From Gordonia alkanivorans NBRC 16433 (GTDB lineage Bacteria; Actinomycetota; Actinomycetes; Mycobacteriales; Mycobacteriaceae), in contig NZ_BACI01000026.1 of assembly GCF_000225505.1 (NCBI RefSeq), forward strand, positions 55,938 to 119,937: a stretch of 64,000 bases of DNA. The letters are read 5' to 3'. The notes beneath the pieces are model-generated. The model saw only the letters and a list, made by a program, of their open reading frames with translations. It was not told the DNA's origin and made no database searches. Position 1 is the first letter of the stretch. Each line of letters begins with the position of its first letter. Of this stretch, positions 16,425 through 25,680 are shown one piece after another. Position numbers and translations under genes: made by a program.

Positions 16425-17291
16425 ATGAGCGTTGACGTCACCTATGGGGGCAGCCGCCGCAGGCTCGAGACGAGCCTGGGCGTGCTGCAGTATCACGAGG
16501 CCGGCGAGGGGCCTCCCTTGCTGCTGTTACACGGGTCCGGCCCGGGCGTGACGGGATGGCGGAACTACCGCGGGGTCATCGGCGAGCTCGCCGATCACTT
16601 CCGTTGCCTCGTCCTCGAATTCCCCGGCTTCGGCGTCAGCGATCCGGTCGACGGACATCCGATGGTGATGGCCGAGACGGCGGTCGGGGTGTTCCTCGAC
16701 GGCCTGGGCATCGGATCCGCCGACATGATCGGCAACTCCATGGGCGGGATCGTCGCGACCAAGGTCGCCATCGCCGAACCGGAACGTGTCGGCAAGCTCG
16801 TCACCATCGGCGGCATGGGCAAGAACATCTTCTCCCCGGCGCCCAGCGAAGGCATCAAGCTGCTGATGGAGTTCACCGACGAGCCCACCCGCGAACGCCT
16901 GATCCGCTGGTTGTCGGCGATGGTCTACGACCAGTCTCTGGTGACCGAGGAGCTCATCGAGGAACGGTGGGGACTGGCCACCGAACCGGAAACCCTCGAG
17001 ATCGCTCGACGCATGTACAGCACCAAGGCCTTCGCCGCGACGATGGCCGCCAACGCGATGGCCGACACCGTCCCGTACTGGGCACAGCTGCACAAGGTGA
17101 CGTCCCCGACGTTGATCACCTGGGGCCGGGACGACCGCGTCAGCCCCGTTGACTCGGCGATCCTGCCGATGCGCGACATCCCCGACGCCGAGCTGCACGT
17201 CTTCCCCCGCTGCGGGCACTGGGCGATGATCGAAGCCCGCGAGGCCTGGTTGTCGGCCGTGCTGGCCTTCCTGAAGCGCGGTGCGGCATGA
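16425..17291 (+). CDS. hsaD: 4,9-DSHA hydrolase HsaD (meta-cleavage product hydrolase)
   Basis: A 288-residue alpha/beta hydrolase. The oxyanion region is LLLLHGSGPGVTGWRNYRG, the nucleophile is Ser105 in IGNSMGGIVA, the acid is Asp236 or Asp237 in WGRDDRVSP, and the base is His265 in CGHWAMIE. This is the standard set of C-C bond hydrolases for meta-cleavage products (BphD/HsaD). It would split the HsaC product into the C/D-ring acid and 2-hydroxyhexadienoate. Its stop overlaps the start of the next gene at 17288 (ATGA), so it leads a hsaD-MaoC-kshB operon. Confidence 0.93.
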   Translation: MSVDVTYGGSRRRLETSLGVLQYHEAGEGPPLLLLHGSGPGVTGWRNYRGVIGELADHFRCLVLEFPGFGVSDPVDGHPMVMAETAVGVFLDGLGIGSADMIGNSMGGIVATKVAIAEPERVGKLVTIGGMGKNIFSPAPSEGIKLLMEFTDEPTRERLIRWLSAMVYDQSLVTEELIEERWGLATEPETLEIARRMYSTKAFAATMAANAMADTVPYWAQLHKVTSPTLITWGRDDRVSPVDSAILPMRDIPDAELHVFPRCGHWAMIEAREAWLSAVLAFLKRGAA

Positions 17292-18142
17292 CGTCATCGG
17301 CCGCGCGGACACAGCCGACCGGGACGCCGGCGAACACCGGGGAGTGGCGCGGCGCCGATCTCGGCAGTCGAACCGTTGCCTATGACGAACGCGACGCGAT
17401 CCTGTACGCACTCGCCGTCGGCGCTCGGGCGGACGAGCTCGACCTCGTCTTCGAGAAGCGGTTGCGGGTGCTGCCGACCTTCGCGCTGACGCTCGCACAG
17501 TGGGCCCCGGACGAACTCGGCGCACGCGGCGCCTTCGATCCGACCACTGCTCTGCACGGCTCGCAGCAACTGGACGTGCTGGCCCCGCTGCCACCGCGCG
17601 GTGAGGTGACCATGACGGCCTCGGTGGGCGAGGTGTGGGACAAGGGTTCGGCAGCGGTCATCGAGGTGGTGGTCCGCAGTGACCACTTCGTCGCCACCTG
17701 GTCGCTGTTCGCCCCCGGCGCAGGCGGATTCGGTGGCGATCGCGGACCGGGTAGGCCACCGGCATCGGATGCGGCGCCGACGATCAGCGGTCCGGTGCGT
17801 ACGACCGAGAACCAGGCGGCGCTCTACCGGCTGACCGGTGACCGCCATCCCATCCACATCGATCCCGCGGCCGCCGCACGGATCCACCAGCCGCGCCCGA
17901 TCCTGCACGGGCTGTGCACACTCGGTGTCGCGGCGCTCGACGTGGCGCGGCTGATCGGTGCCCATCCGGCGGATCTGCGTTCGCTCGACGGGCGATTCGC
18001 CACCGCGATCTTCCCCGGCGACGACGCGGAACTGCGGGTCTTCGGCGACGGGCGCGAGGTGATGTTCGACATGGTGAGCGGTGGCAATCCGGTCATCGCG
18101 AACGGGGCGGCGGGTTTCCACGAGTCCGAAGGGCGGAACTGA
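17288..18142 (+). CDS. MaoC-like enoyl-CoA hydratase (hydratase 2 family)
   Basis: A 284-residue double hot-dog protein. The N-terminal domain includes EKRLRVLPTFALTLAQWAPDELG and LHGSQQLDVLAPLPPRGEVTM. The C-terminal catalytic domain has the hydratase-2 motif YRLTGDRHPIHIDP (Asp and His) and PILHGLCTLGVAALDVARL. Enzymes of this layout (17-beta-HSD4 hydratase and bacterial MaoC) hydrate 2-enoyl-CoA esters, including steroid side-chain intermediates. It overlaps hsaD by 4 bases and ends 2 bases before kshB. Side-chain hydration is the likely role, with ring C/D breakdown as an alternative. Confidence 0.85.
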   Translation: MTSSAARTQPTGTPANTGEWRGADLGSRTVAYDERDAILYALAVGARADELDLVFEKRLRVLPTFALTLAQWAPDELGARGAFDPTTALHGSQQLDVLAPLPPRGEVTMTASVGEVWDKGSAAVIEVVVRSDHFVATWSLFAPGAGGFGGDRGPGRPPASDAAPTISGPVRTTENQAALYRLTGDRHPIHIDPAAAARIHQPRPILHGLCTLGVAALDVARLIGAHPADLRSLDGRFATAIFPGDDAELRVFGDGREVMFDMVSGGNPVIANGAAGFHESEGRN

Positions 18143-18144
18143 CC

Positions 18145-19209
18145 ATGACCATCACCGATGTGGCCGAGCAGGTCACGACTTCCTCGCGTGCGGTGCGGCT
18201 GGAGGTGGCCGCCGTGATCGAGGAGACCGCGGATGCACGCTCACTGGTGTTCACGGTGCCGGCCGATCGTCGAGCCGACTTCGCCTACACGCCGGGACAG
18301 TTCCTGACGCTGCGCATACCCAGCGAGGAGACCGGCTCGGTCGCCCGGTGTTACTCGCTGGCCAGCTCGCCGTTCACCGACGAGCTGCTGAAGGTGACGG
18401 TCAAGCGGACCCGCGACGGTTATGCGTCGAACTGGTTGTGTGACCACATCTCCGCGGGTGACACGCTCGAGGTGCTGCCTCCCGCGGGGGTCTTCACCGC
18501 CAAGGACTTCGACGACGATCTGCTGCTGTTCGCCGCCGGTAGCGGGATCACCCCGGTGATGTCGATCTTGAAATCGGCTCTGAGCCAGGGGTCGCGGAAG
18601 GTGGTGCTGCTCTACGGCAACCGCGACGAGAAGTCGGTGATCTTCGCCGCCGAACTGCGGGAACTCGCAGCTGCACACGGCGATCGGCTCACGGTGATCC
18701 ACTTGCTGGAGAGCGTGCAGGGTCTGCCGACCGTGCCCCAGCTCGCAGCGCTCGCCGCCGCCTACGCCGACCACCGCGTCTTCCTGTGCGGCCCGGGCCC
18801 GTTCATGGACTCGGTTCACGCGGCGACGGCGTCCGCCGGGTTCACCCGGGACCGGGTGCACGCCGAGGTCTTCACCTCGCTGTCCGGTGACCCGTTCGCC
18901 GACGTCGAGCTGCCCGACGTGGACGCCGATGTTGGTGATGCGGCGTCGGTGACGGTGAACCTCGACGGGCAGGAACACGAGTTCCCCTGGCCCCGCACGG
19001 CGACCCTGGTGGATGTTCTCCTCTCTAAGGGGATCAACGTCCCGTTCTCGTGCCGCGAGGGTGAATGCGGTTCGTGCGCAGCCACACTGACCACCGGTGA
19101 GGTCGACATGGACAACAGTGCGGTCCTCGACGAGGAGGACATCGCCGGCGGGATCATCCTGGCCTGCCAGGCACGGCCCCGCAGCGAGACCGTCAGCGTG
19201 GAGTTCTAG
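18145..19209 (+). CDS. kshB: 3-ketosteroid-9-alpha-monooxygenase reductase KshB
   Basis: A 354-residue ferredoxin-reductase with three parts. The FAD domain has the RCYS motif at 68-71 (VARCYSLASSPF). The NAD domain has AAGSGITPVMSIL and FLCGPGPFMD. A C-terminal plant-type [2Fe-2S] domain carries Cys303, Cys308, Cys311 and Cys341 (SCREGECGSC). It passes electrons from NADH to KshA (6582). HmfC-like or other class IA reductases look alike, but its place in an hsaD operon supports KshB. It is followed by a strong terminator at 19231. Confidence 0.92.
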   Translation: MTITDVAEQVTTSSRAVRLEVAAVIEETADARSLVFTVPADRRADFAYTPGQFLTLRIPSEETGSVARCYSLASSPFTDELLKVTVKRTRDGYASNWLCDHISAGDTLEVLPPAGVFTAKDFDDDLLLFAAGSGITPVMSILKSALSQGSRKVVLLYGNRDEKSVIFAAELRELAAAHGDRLTVIHLLESVQGLPTVPQLAALAAAYADHRVFLCGPGPFMDSVHAATASAGFTRDRVHAEVFTSLSGDPFADVELPDVDADVGDAASVTVNLDGQEHEFPWPRTATLVDVLLSKGINVPFSCREGECGSCAATLTTGEVDMDNSAVLDEEDIAGGIILACQARPRSETVSVEF

Positions 19210-19230
19210 CATTCACGTCCCCCGGATCGC

Positions 19231-19266
19231 ACAGCGGCGCAGGCGAGAGACCGCCTGCGCCGCTGT
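19231..19266. terminator. Bidirectional terminator between kshB and kstD
   Basis: Perfect 15-base arms (ACAGCGGCGCAGGCG and its complement) enclose a 6-base loop. It lies between the convergent stops of kshB (19209) and kstD (19272). Confidence 0.8.
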
Positions 19267-19271
19267 CGTGT

Positions 19272-20819
19272 TCACCGCAGCAGGTCGCTACCGAGCATGT
19301 GATGGACCGCGCGGTACGAGAACGTCATCGCGGTGCCGAGCGGGACTCCCGGACCGGGGTAGATCGCCCCGCTCACCGACGCGCTCGTGTTTCCTGCGGC
19401 GTACAACCCCTCGATCGGGCTGCCGTCGACCGTCAACACGCGGGCATCGGCGTCGGTCCGGACACCGCCCTTGGTTCCGAGGTCACTGAGGACGATGCGC
19501 GCCGCGTAGAACGGCCCGGTCGCAATCGGCGGCAGCGCCACGTTGGGCAGCTCCCGCGGCGGGCAGAAGAACGTGTCATACGGGTCGCCGCCGCGGCCGA
19601 AGTCCTCGTCGACGCCGCGTTCGGCGAAGCCGTTGAACCTCTCGACCGAGGCGCGCAGCGTGGCCGCGTCGACGCCGATCTTGGCGGCCAGTTCCTCGAT
19701 CGTCTCCGCCGAGACCCAGGTGCCCGCGGCGAAGTGGTCGTCGGCCGAGGCCTCCGGAATCGACATCGCCGGCAGGACCGGGCCGCCCTCGGACGAGTCG
19801 AAGATCAGGTACGACGGCAGCGCGGACTCGCCACGCGCGATCATCTCCCGGCCGAACCGGTCGTAGGGCAGCGACTCGTTGAGGTAGCGGTTGCCGGTGG
19901 CGTCGACGAGAATGCCACCGCGGACACAGACCATGAAAGCGCCCGAGCCGTCCGGCAATTCGACGCCGGGGCAGAACCACGCCTGATCGAGGAGGGCCGT
20001 GTCGGCGCCGAACGCGACCGCCGCGCGGATCATGTCACCGGTGTTGGCGCCCGCCGGGCCCATGCTCCACTGCGCCTTGCCGGGGGTGCCGTGGGCGGCG
20101 CGCATCTCCTCGCTGCCCTCGATGCCGCCGGCGGCGAGCAGGACACCGCGCTCGGCCCGGACACGAAGCGTCCGACCATCGGCATCGGTGGCCTCGACAC
20201 CCACCACCCGATCGTCCTCGGTCAGGAGCCGGGTGACCGCGGTGCGGGTACGCAGGTCCGCACGACCGGTGCCCCGCAGCGCCAGCAGGAGTCGCCCGAT
20301 CAGCGCCTGTCCGGCGATGAGGGTCTCGTCGGGGTGCAGCTGTCCGGCGCGGTCGACGATCGGAGCCGGACGCACCAGCTCGCGCACCTCTCCGGCAGCC
20401 TCGCTCGGCAGGTCGACCGGGATGATCGACCGGCCGGCATCCATGCGTCCCGGAGCATCGAAGTAGTCGGGGAACGGCTGGTATTCGAACTCCAGGTGCG
20501 GATCGCGTTCGAGGAACTCGACCACCGCCGGTGCGGTCGTCACATACGCGTCCTGCCGGTCGGCCTCCGCGTCACCGAGCAGTGCCCGCAGATAGGTGCG
20601 GGCGTTGTCGGTGGAGTCGTCGAGACCTGCTCGCTCCTGGACGACGCTGCCGGGCAGCCACAGTGACGCACCCGAGTACGACGATGTGCCGCCGAAGAGC
20701 GCGGTCTTCTCCAGAACGACCGTGTCCAGTCCGTTCGCCGCCGCGGTGTAGGCGCCGGCGAGGGCTCCGCCGCCCGACCCGACCACCACGACATCGCAGC
20801 GAATATCCCAGTCCTGCAT
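19272..20819 (-). CDS. kstD: 3-ketosteroid delta-1-dehydrogenase KstD
   Basis: A 515-residue FAD protein. It has the Rossmann motif VVVGSGGGALAGAYTAA at the N-terminus, LFGGTSSYSGASLWLPG, GVLLAAGGIEGSEEMRA, and the C-terminal FAD-binding block GLYAAGNTSASVSGAIYPGPGVPLGTAMTFSYRA. This is the fumarate reductase/KstD layout, and the late YPGPG-PLG stretch is typical of KstD. It introduces the C1-C2 double bond of ring A, and together with KshA/KshB leads to ring-B opening. The start is the ATG at 20819, with GGAGG 8 bases upstream; earlier ATGs lack a ribosome site. A paralogue acting on a saturated 3-ketosteroid (4-ene dehydrogenase) is possible. Confidence 0.88.
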   Translation of the reverse strand: MQDWDIRCDVVVVGSGGGALAGAYTAAANGLDTVVLEKTALFGGTSSYSGASLWLPGSVVQERAGLDDSTDNARTYLRALLGDAEADRQDAYVTTAPAVVEFLERDPHLEFEYQPFPDYFDAPGRMDAGRSIIPVDLPSEAAGEVRELVRPAPIVDRAGQLHPDETLIAGQALIGRLLLALRGTGRADLRTRTAVTRLLTEDDRVVGVEATDADGRTLRVRAERGVLLAAGGIEGSEEMRAAHGTPGKAQWSMGPAGANTGDMIRAAVAFGADTALLDQAWFCPGVELPDGSGAFMVCVRGGILVDATGNRYLNESLPYDRFGREMIARGESALPSYLIFDSSEGGPVLPAMSIPEASADDHFAAGTWVSAETIEELAAKIGVDAATLRASVERFNGFAERGVDEDFGRGGDPYDTFFCPPRELPNVALPPIATGPFYAARIVLSDLGTKGGVRTDADARVLTVDGSPIEGLYAAGNTSASVSGAIYPGPGVPLGTAMTFSYRAVHHMLGSDLLR

Positions 20820-20914
20820 GCTTTCTACCTCCGAGTTGTTCGTAGGTGTCATGCAATCGCACGGTGTGACCCGACGCACGCGGGTTCCCGCCCATTGAAC
20901 ATCCCGGACACAGA

Positions 20915-20951
20915 ACTCCCCCGACGCAACGGGGGCCGTCGCGACGGGGGA
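20915..20951. terminator. Hairpin between the ACAD operon and kstD
   Basis: CTCCCCCG and CGGGGGAG arms, with inner GACG/CGTC pairing, lie just after the stop of the acyl-CoA dehydrogenase at 20966 on the minus strand. The stem is imperfect and GC-rich, so termination is likely but not certain. Confidence 0.45.
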
Positions 20952-20965
20952 GCGGATACCTGGTG

Positions 20966-22117
20966 TCAGGCGTCGATCTGTGCGGTGGCGGTCGCGAACC
21001 GCGCCAGATGCGCATCGGCGGTGCCGAACTCGTACTCGATGGCGGTGAGGCGCTTGAAGTAGTGGCCGATCGCCAGCTCCTCGGTCATGCCCATGCCGCC
21101 GTGCAGCTGCACCGAGTTCTGCCCGATGAAGCGTGCGGCCCGGCTGATCGTCGCCTTGGCGGCCGAGACCGCGGCGGCTCGCTCGGCGGGCTCGGCGTCG
21201 AGCGACAGGATCGCGAAGTACTGGGCGGCCACCGACTGCTCGAGCCGCAGGTGCATGTCCACCATGCGGTGCTGCAGCACCTGGAAGCTGCCGATCGGGA
21301 CGCCGAACTGTTCGCGTTGCTTGGCGTATTCGACCGTGTCGGTGAAGACCTTGCGCATCAGTCCGACGGCCTCGGAGACCACGGCGGCGGTGGCGGTGTC
21401 CCAGGCCTTCTCGAGCAGGTCGATGGCACCGTCGCCGGCGATGAGTGCGTCACCGGGGAGCCGGACGTCGGTGAACGTGATGTCGGCGGCCTGCCGGTCG
21501 TCGATGGTGCGCAGCCGCTGCAGTTCGAGTCCCTCCGGCGCGCCGTCGGCGAGATCGATCAGGAACAGCGAAACGCCCGCCGGATCGTGCGGCTCACCCG
21601 AGGTGCGGGCACTGACGATGAGGTAGTCGGCGATGGGTGCGGTGGTGACGACGGCCTTGCTGCCGTTGAGCTTCCATCCCTCGCCGTCGCGGTCGGCGCT
21701 TGTCTCGATGCGCGACAGCACGCCACCCGAGCCGTCCTCCAACGCGGCGAGCGCGCTCAGGGCCTCCCCCGCGGCGATCCGGCCGGCGGCTTCGAGCGCG
21801 ACGGCGTTGCCGGTCGAATGCAGCAGTCCGGCACCGAGAACCACCGAGTCGACGAACGGCTCGACGACCAGCGCGTGTCCGAGTGCCTCGGTGACGACCA
21901 TCAATTCCTCGGCGCCGCCGCCGAATCCGCCGATCTCCTCGGGCAGGCAGGCGCCGACGACACCGAGGTCCTCGACGAAGGCCTTCCAGATCTTTGGCTG
22001 CCAGCCCTCGCCGACCTTGGCCGCGTCGCGGCTGACCTGCAGGTCGTAGCGTGCGTCGAGGAACTTGTTGAGTCCGTCGGACAGCAGCTGCTGTTCGGGG
22101 GTGAGTGTGAAGTCCAT
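20966..22117 (-). CDS. Acyl-CoA dehydrogenase 1 (steroid cluster pair)
   Basis: A 383-residue acyl-CoA dehydrogenase fold protein (MDFTLTPEQQLLSDGLNKFLD). It shows VVTEALGHALVVEPFVDSVV, GWKLNGSKAVVTTAPIADYLIVSAR, and the helical C-terminus REQFGVPIGSFQVLQHRMVDMHLRLEQ with ARFIGQNSVQLHGGMGMTEE. The motifs suit the short type that pairs with a partner subunit, as in heteromeric ChsE/IpdE dehydrogenases of steroid degradation. It follows acyl-CoA dehydrogenase 2 by 20 bases, so the two are probably one alpha2-beta2 enzyme. The exact substrate (side chain or ring C/D CoA ester) is not determined. Confidence 0.88.
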   Translation of the reverse strand: MDFTLTPEQQLLSDGLNKFLDARYDLQVSRDAAKVGEGWQPKIWKAFVEDLGVVGACLPEEIGGFGGGAEELMVVTEALGHALVVEPFVDSVVLGAGLLHSTGNAVALEAAGRIAAGEALSALAALEDGSGGVLSRIETSADRDGEGWKLNGSKAVVTTAPIADYLIVSARTSGEPHDPAGVSLFLIDLADGAPEGLELQRLRTIDDRQAADITFTDVRLPGDALIAGDGAIDLLEKAWDTATAAVVSEAVGLMRKVFTDTVEYAKQREQFGVPIGSFQVLQHRMVDMHLRLEQSVAAQYFAILSLDAEPAERAAAVSAAKATISRAARFIGQNSVQLHGGMGMTEELAIGHYFKRLTAIEYEFGTADAHLARFATATAQIDA

Positions 22118-22137
22118 CAGTTTTCTCCTGTGACCCG

Positions 22138-23370
22138 TCAGAGACCGAGAGCTGCTTTGGCGAGGATGTTCCGTTGAATTTCGTTGCTGCCCGCGTAGAT
22201 CGAACCCGCGCGGTCGTTGAAGTAGTGCAGCGGGGCGACGGCCTGCCAGGGCTCACCGCTGACGTAGCCGTCGGTGGGCGGCGTGTACTGGAAGATCGGA
22301 CCGCCCGGGCGGGTCGCATGCGGCTGGAAGACGCGGCCGTGCGGGCCTGCGGCCTCGAGCGCCAGAGTGGTGATCTCCTGGCTCAGCTCGGTGCCCAGGA
22401 TCTTCAGCATCGACGCGATCGAGCCGGGATCCTTGCCCGACGTCATCGCTGCAAGTGCTCGGTACTCGAGGACTTCGAGGATCTTCGCGCGGATCTGGAG
22501 GTCGGTGAGCTTGCCCGCGAACGCCGGGTCCTCCGACAGCGGCCCGCCGTTCGGTGCGGTGACCGTCGCCGCGTCACGGCCGAGCTGCTCGGCCATGACC
22601 TGCAGCGCCGGGGCGGCCGCACCGCCGCCGCGCTCGAAGACGAGGAGGTACTTGGCGACGGTCCAGCCGTCGTCGATCTTGCCGAGCACGTTCTTCTTCG
22701 GGACGCGCACGCCATCGAAGAACACCTGCGCCTGGACCTGCTCGCCGGAGGCGAAGACGAGGTTCTGGACCTCGATGCCGGGGGAGTTCATGTCGATGAG
22801 CAGGAAGGTGATGCCCTGCTGTTTGCGCTCCTGGCGCGAGGTGCGGACCAGGCAGAAGATCCAGTTGGCCTCGGCGGCGTGGGTGGTCCAGATCTTGGAA
22901 CCGGTGACGACGAGGTCGTCGCCGTCGTCGACCGCGGCCATGGACAGCGACGCGAGATCGGAACCGGATTCGGGCTCGGAGTAGCCCTGGCAGAAGAAGA
23001 CGCTGCCGTCGAGGATGCCGGGGAGGAAGAAGTTCTTCTGCTCCTCGGTGCCGAACGCCATGATCGCGTGGGAGACCATGCGGATGCCCATCGGCGACAG
23101 CGCCGGTGCGCCGGCCAGGATCGACTCGCGGCTGAAGATGTAGTGCTGCGACTGCGACCAGTCGCAACCGCCGTACTCCACCGGCCAGGCCGGCGCGGCC
23201 CAGCCGCGCTCGTGCAGGATGGCCTGCCACGTCATCGAGGCTTCGTGGTCGGAGTAGACCGAGGTACGCAGCGTGCCCGCCGCCCGCAGGTCAGGAGTGA
23301 GCTTCTCGTCGAGGAAAGCCCGTACCTCGTCGCGGAACGCGGTGTCGGCCGGAGACCAGTTCATGTCCAT
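22138..23370 (-). CDS. Acyl-CoA dehydrogenase 2 (steroid cluster pair)
   Basis: A 410-residue acyl-CoA dehydrogenase (MDMNWSPADTAFRDEVRAFLDEKL). It shows WPVEYGGCDWSQSQHYIF, FFCQGYSEPESGSDLASLSM (flavin loop), GSKIWTTHAAEANWIFCLVRT, and the C-terminal YFNDRAGSIYAGSNEIQRNILAKAALGL. It belongs with FadE-type enzymes of actinobacterial steroid clusters. It is the first gene of a two-gene operon with the dehydrogenase at 20966. Pairs of unequal acyl-CoA dehydrogenases that form a heterotetramer with only two FADs are characteristic of steroid side-chain oxidation, which fits this context. Confidence 0.88.
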   Translation of the reverse strand: MDMNWSPADTAFRDEVRAFLDEKLTPDLRAAGTLRTSVYSDHEASMTWQAILHERGWAAPAWPVEYGGCDWSQSQHYIFSRESILAGAPALSPMGIRMVSHAIMAFGTEEQKNFFLPGILDGSVFFCQGYSEPESGSDLASLSMAAVDDGDDLVVTGSKIWTTHAAEANWIFCLVRTSRQERKQQGITFLLIDMNSPGIEVQNLVFASGEQVQAQVFFDGVRVPKKNVLGKIDDGWTVAKYLLVFERGGGAAAPALQVMAEQLGRDAATVTAPNGGPLSEDPAFAGKLTDLQIRAKILEVLEYRALAAMTSGKDPGSIASMLKILGTELSQEITTLALEAAGPHGRVFQPHATRPGGPIFQYTPPTDGYVSGEPWQAVAPLHYFNDRAGSIYAGSNEIQRNILAKAALGL

Positions 23371-23460
23371 GGGCGGTGCGCAACCTATCTGTAAACGGTT
23401 GTGGTCAGATTGGGGTCGAATGGCAATCTACCGAATGTTCGCTCCGGAGCGTAGTCCGGC

Positions 23461-24654
23461 TCACGAATCGGTTCCCAGTGTGACGTGCGCGGGGTCGTCC
23501 GGGGGCGATTCGGGCGTCGTCGGCGGGGGCGACTCCTCGGGAACCGGCTTGGTGCCCGACGAGGACAACAGGACGTCGGCCCAGCGGGTGGCCGGGTCGA
23601 TGTCGATGAGCAGGGCCTTGGCCAGCAGCGTCAGCGGTACCGCCAGGATCGCACCCAGGGGCCCGATCGCCCAGGCCCAGAAGATCAGGGACAGGAACGT
23701 CAGCGTCGTCGACAGGCCGACGGCGTCGCCGACGAATTTCGGTTGGATGACCGATTGGATGATCACGTTGATGACGCTGTAGACCGCGATGACGACGAGC
23801 ATCTTGGTGACGCCGCCGTCGAGCAGCGCGAGAAGCGCGGGCGGTACGAGACCGATCACGAACCCGATGTTCGGGATGTAGTTGGTGATGAAGGACAGCA
23901 GACCCCACAGGATCGGCAGCGGGACCGACAGCAGTGCGAGGGCGATGCTGTCGAAGACGGCGACGATGAGGCCGAACACCGTCGACACCCACAGGTAGCT
24001 CCGGGTGCCCTGGGCGAAGGAGCCGAAGGCCGCGGCGATGTCGGGACGCATCCCGCGCAGGTGTTCCATCCGGGCGTCGAAGCCCACCGAGTCGGCTGCC
24101 ATGAACAGCAGCAGGGCGAGCACGAGAACGAGGGCCGACGCGACGCTCAGCGTGCTGGAGAGCAACTCGGTGACCACGTTGACGACCTTGCTGGTGTCGA
24201 CATTGGAGATCATGTCGTGGACCTTGTCCTGGCTGACCCCGTGGGCGGTCAGGAAGTCCTGGAAGCTCGTGATGATGTCGTTGAACTTGTCGTCGTAGTC
24301 CGGCAGGATCGATGCGAGTCTGGCCACCGAGAACACCAGTGACGCGAACAGTCCGATCAGGATGCCGTAGACGAGGACGATCGTCGTCAGGAATGCCGCC
24401 CAACCGGGAAACCCTTTGGTGCGCAACCATCTCGGCACCGGTTGCACTGCCACGGTCAGCATCAGCGCCAGGAACGTCGGCGCCGCGAACGACGAGACCG
24501 CCTTGATGCCGCCGACCGCGACCACCAGACCGGCGATGGTGATCAGGACTATCGTTCCGCGGGGGAGCGTCCAGGCGGGCGGGTCGGTGCGGTAGGGCGG
24601 TGCCTCGGGCGCGCGCGTGGTGGCTCTGGAGCGGTTCGTGCCCCGACGTGCCAT
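23461..24654 (-). CDS. AI-2E family transporter (UPF0118 membrane protein)
   Basis: A 397-residue polytopic membrane protein with about eight helices. Family marks are the central cytoplasmic region, LLSFITNYIPNIGFVIGLVPPALLAL, and FVGDAVGLSTTLTFLSLIFWAWAIGPLGAILAVPLTLLAK. The C-terminus is a proline- and serine-rich tail (VPEESPPPTTPESPPDDP). The family includes autoinducer-2 exporters and Na+/H+ antiporters; a role in exporting acidic steroid intermediates is possible but unsupported. It lies between the dehydrogenase pair and an IclR gene, both on the same strand. Confidence 0.85.
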   Translation of the reverse strand: MARRGTNRSRATTRAPEAPPYRTDPPAWTLPRGTIVLITIAGLVVAVGGIKAVSSFAAPTFLALMLTVAVQPVPRWLRTKGFPGWAAFLTTIVLVYGILIGLFASLVFSVARLASILPDYDDKFNDIITSFQDFLTAHGVSQDKVHDMISNVDTSKVVNVVTELLSSTLSVASALVLVLALLLFMAADSVGFDARMEHLRGMRPDIAAAFGSFAQGTRSYLWVSTVFGLIVAVFDSIALALLSVPLPILWGLLSFITNYIPNIGFVIGLVPPALLALLDGGVTKMLVVIAVYSVINVIIQSVIQPKFVGDAVGLSTTLTFLSLIFWAWAIGPLGAILAVPLTLLAKALLIDIDPATRWADVLLSSSGTKPVPEESPPPTTPESPPDDPAHVTLGTDS

Positions 24655-24761
24655 GCTCTCGCCTCACTCTCTGTACGACGCGGATCGTGCACGGTGTGCG
24701 CGACCGTCATCCAGTGTTCAGTACGACGATCTGCGGCGGAGTGCTTTCCGGTGGCGGGGTG

Positions 24762-25532
24762 TCAGCCGTCGATGATGTGGGCCCGTCGTGCCAGCGTCGA
24801 ACTCGCCCCCGCCGCGGCGGCCCGGACCGCGGTCGCGTGCGCTCTCGGGTGGAAGCGGTGTACCGGGCCGGTGACGCTGATCGCGGCGAGCGGGGCATCG
24901 TCGGCGTCGAGTATCGGGGCGGCGACGCAGACGAGGCCGAGGGTCGATTCCTCGAACTCGAAGGAGACCCCGTCCTCGGCGATCTGGGAGAGCTGTGCAC
25001 GAAGGAGCCCGGGGGCGACGATGGTGTGCGGTGTGCGCCGGCGCAGTGGGCGAGCGAGCTGCTCGGCGATGACGGGATCCGGCGAATTCGCCAAAAGTGC
25101 CTTCCCGATGGCTGTGCAGTACAACGGCATTCGACCACCGAGTCGCGACGGGGCGGCGGCCTGGCGATGTCCGCCGATCTTCGAGACGTAGACGACCTCG
25201 AGATCCTCGGGGATGCCGAGATGGACGGTTTCGCCGGTACGGACGTAGAGGTCCTGCATGAACGGCGTCGCGACTTCGATCAGTCCTCGCTCCGGGGATG
25301 CGCGCATGCCGAGCTCGAACAGCCCGCTGCCGAGCGCGTACCCGCCCGCTGTGCGGGTGAGAAGACGAGCGGCGACGAGCTGGCCGGCCAGTCGGTGCAC
25401 GGTCGTCTTGGGGAGCGCGGTGCGCTGGGCGAGGTCGGCGAGCGTGACCTGCCGGTCATTGGAGTCGAAGGCCTGGAGCACCGTGATCGCCTTGCCGAGC
25501 ACGCTCGAGCGATCGAGCTGTTCCTCGCTCAT
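24762..25532 (-). CDS. IclR-family transcriptional regulator 3
   Basis: A 256-residue regulator with AGGAGG 6 bases before the ATG. The winged helix reads RQVTLADLAQRTALPKTTVHRLAGQLVAARLLTRT, followed by an effector domain with ETVHLGIPEDLEVVYVSKIGG, GRMPLYCTAIGKALLA and LVCVAAPILDADD. It is divergent from the hsaE-hsaG-hsaF operon, so it probably controls those genes. A palindrome resembling the sites at 13384 and 16365 lies in the shared intergenic region at 25568. Confidence 0.88.
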   Translation of the reverse strand: MSEEQLDRSSVLGKAITVLQAFDSNDRQVTLADLAQRTALPKTTVHRLAGQLVAARLLTRTAGGYALGSGLFELGMRASPERGLIEVATPFMQDLYVRTGETVHLGIPEDLEVVYVSKIGGHRQAAAPSRLGGRMPLYCTAIGKALLANSPDPVIAEQLARPLRRRTPHTIVAPGLLRAQLSQIAEDGVSFEFEESTLGLVCVAAPILDADDAPLAAISVTGPVHRFHPRAHATAVRAAAAGASSTLARRAHIIDG

Positions 25533-25567
25533 GGACTACCTCCTGGGCTCATTTCCGACGTGCTGTC

Positions 25568-25584
25568 GTACCGCTCACCGGAAC
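25568..25584. promoter_or_regulatory. Candidate IclR operator between IclR gene 3 and hsaE
   Basis: GTACCG-CTCAC-CGGAAC has arms that match except for one base. Its half-sites agree with those at 13384 and 16365, but with a spacer one base shorter. It lies between the divergent regulator and the hsaE operon, where an IclR protein would be expected to bind. Confidence 0.4.
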
Positions 25585-25680
25585 GCGATGCTCGACCCAG
25601 GGTATAGCGGCACCCCACGATGGTGCGGAGTCGCCCGAGGAGATCGCGGCCGACGACCGAACCGACAACAGAGGCAGCAC

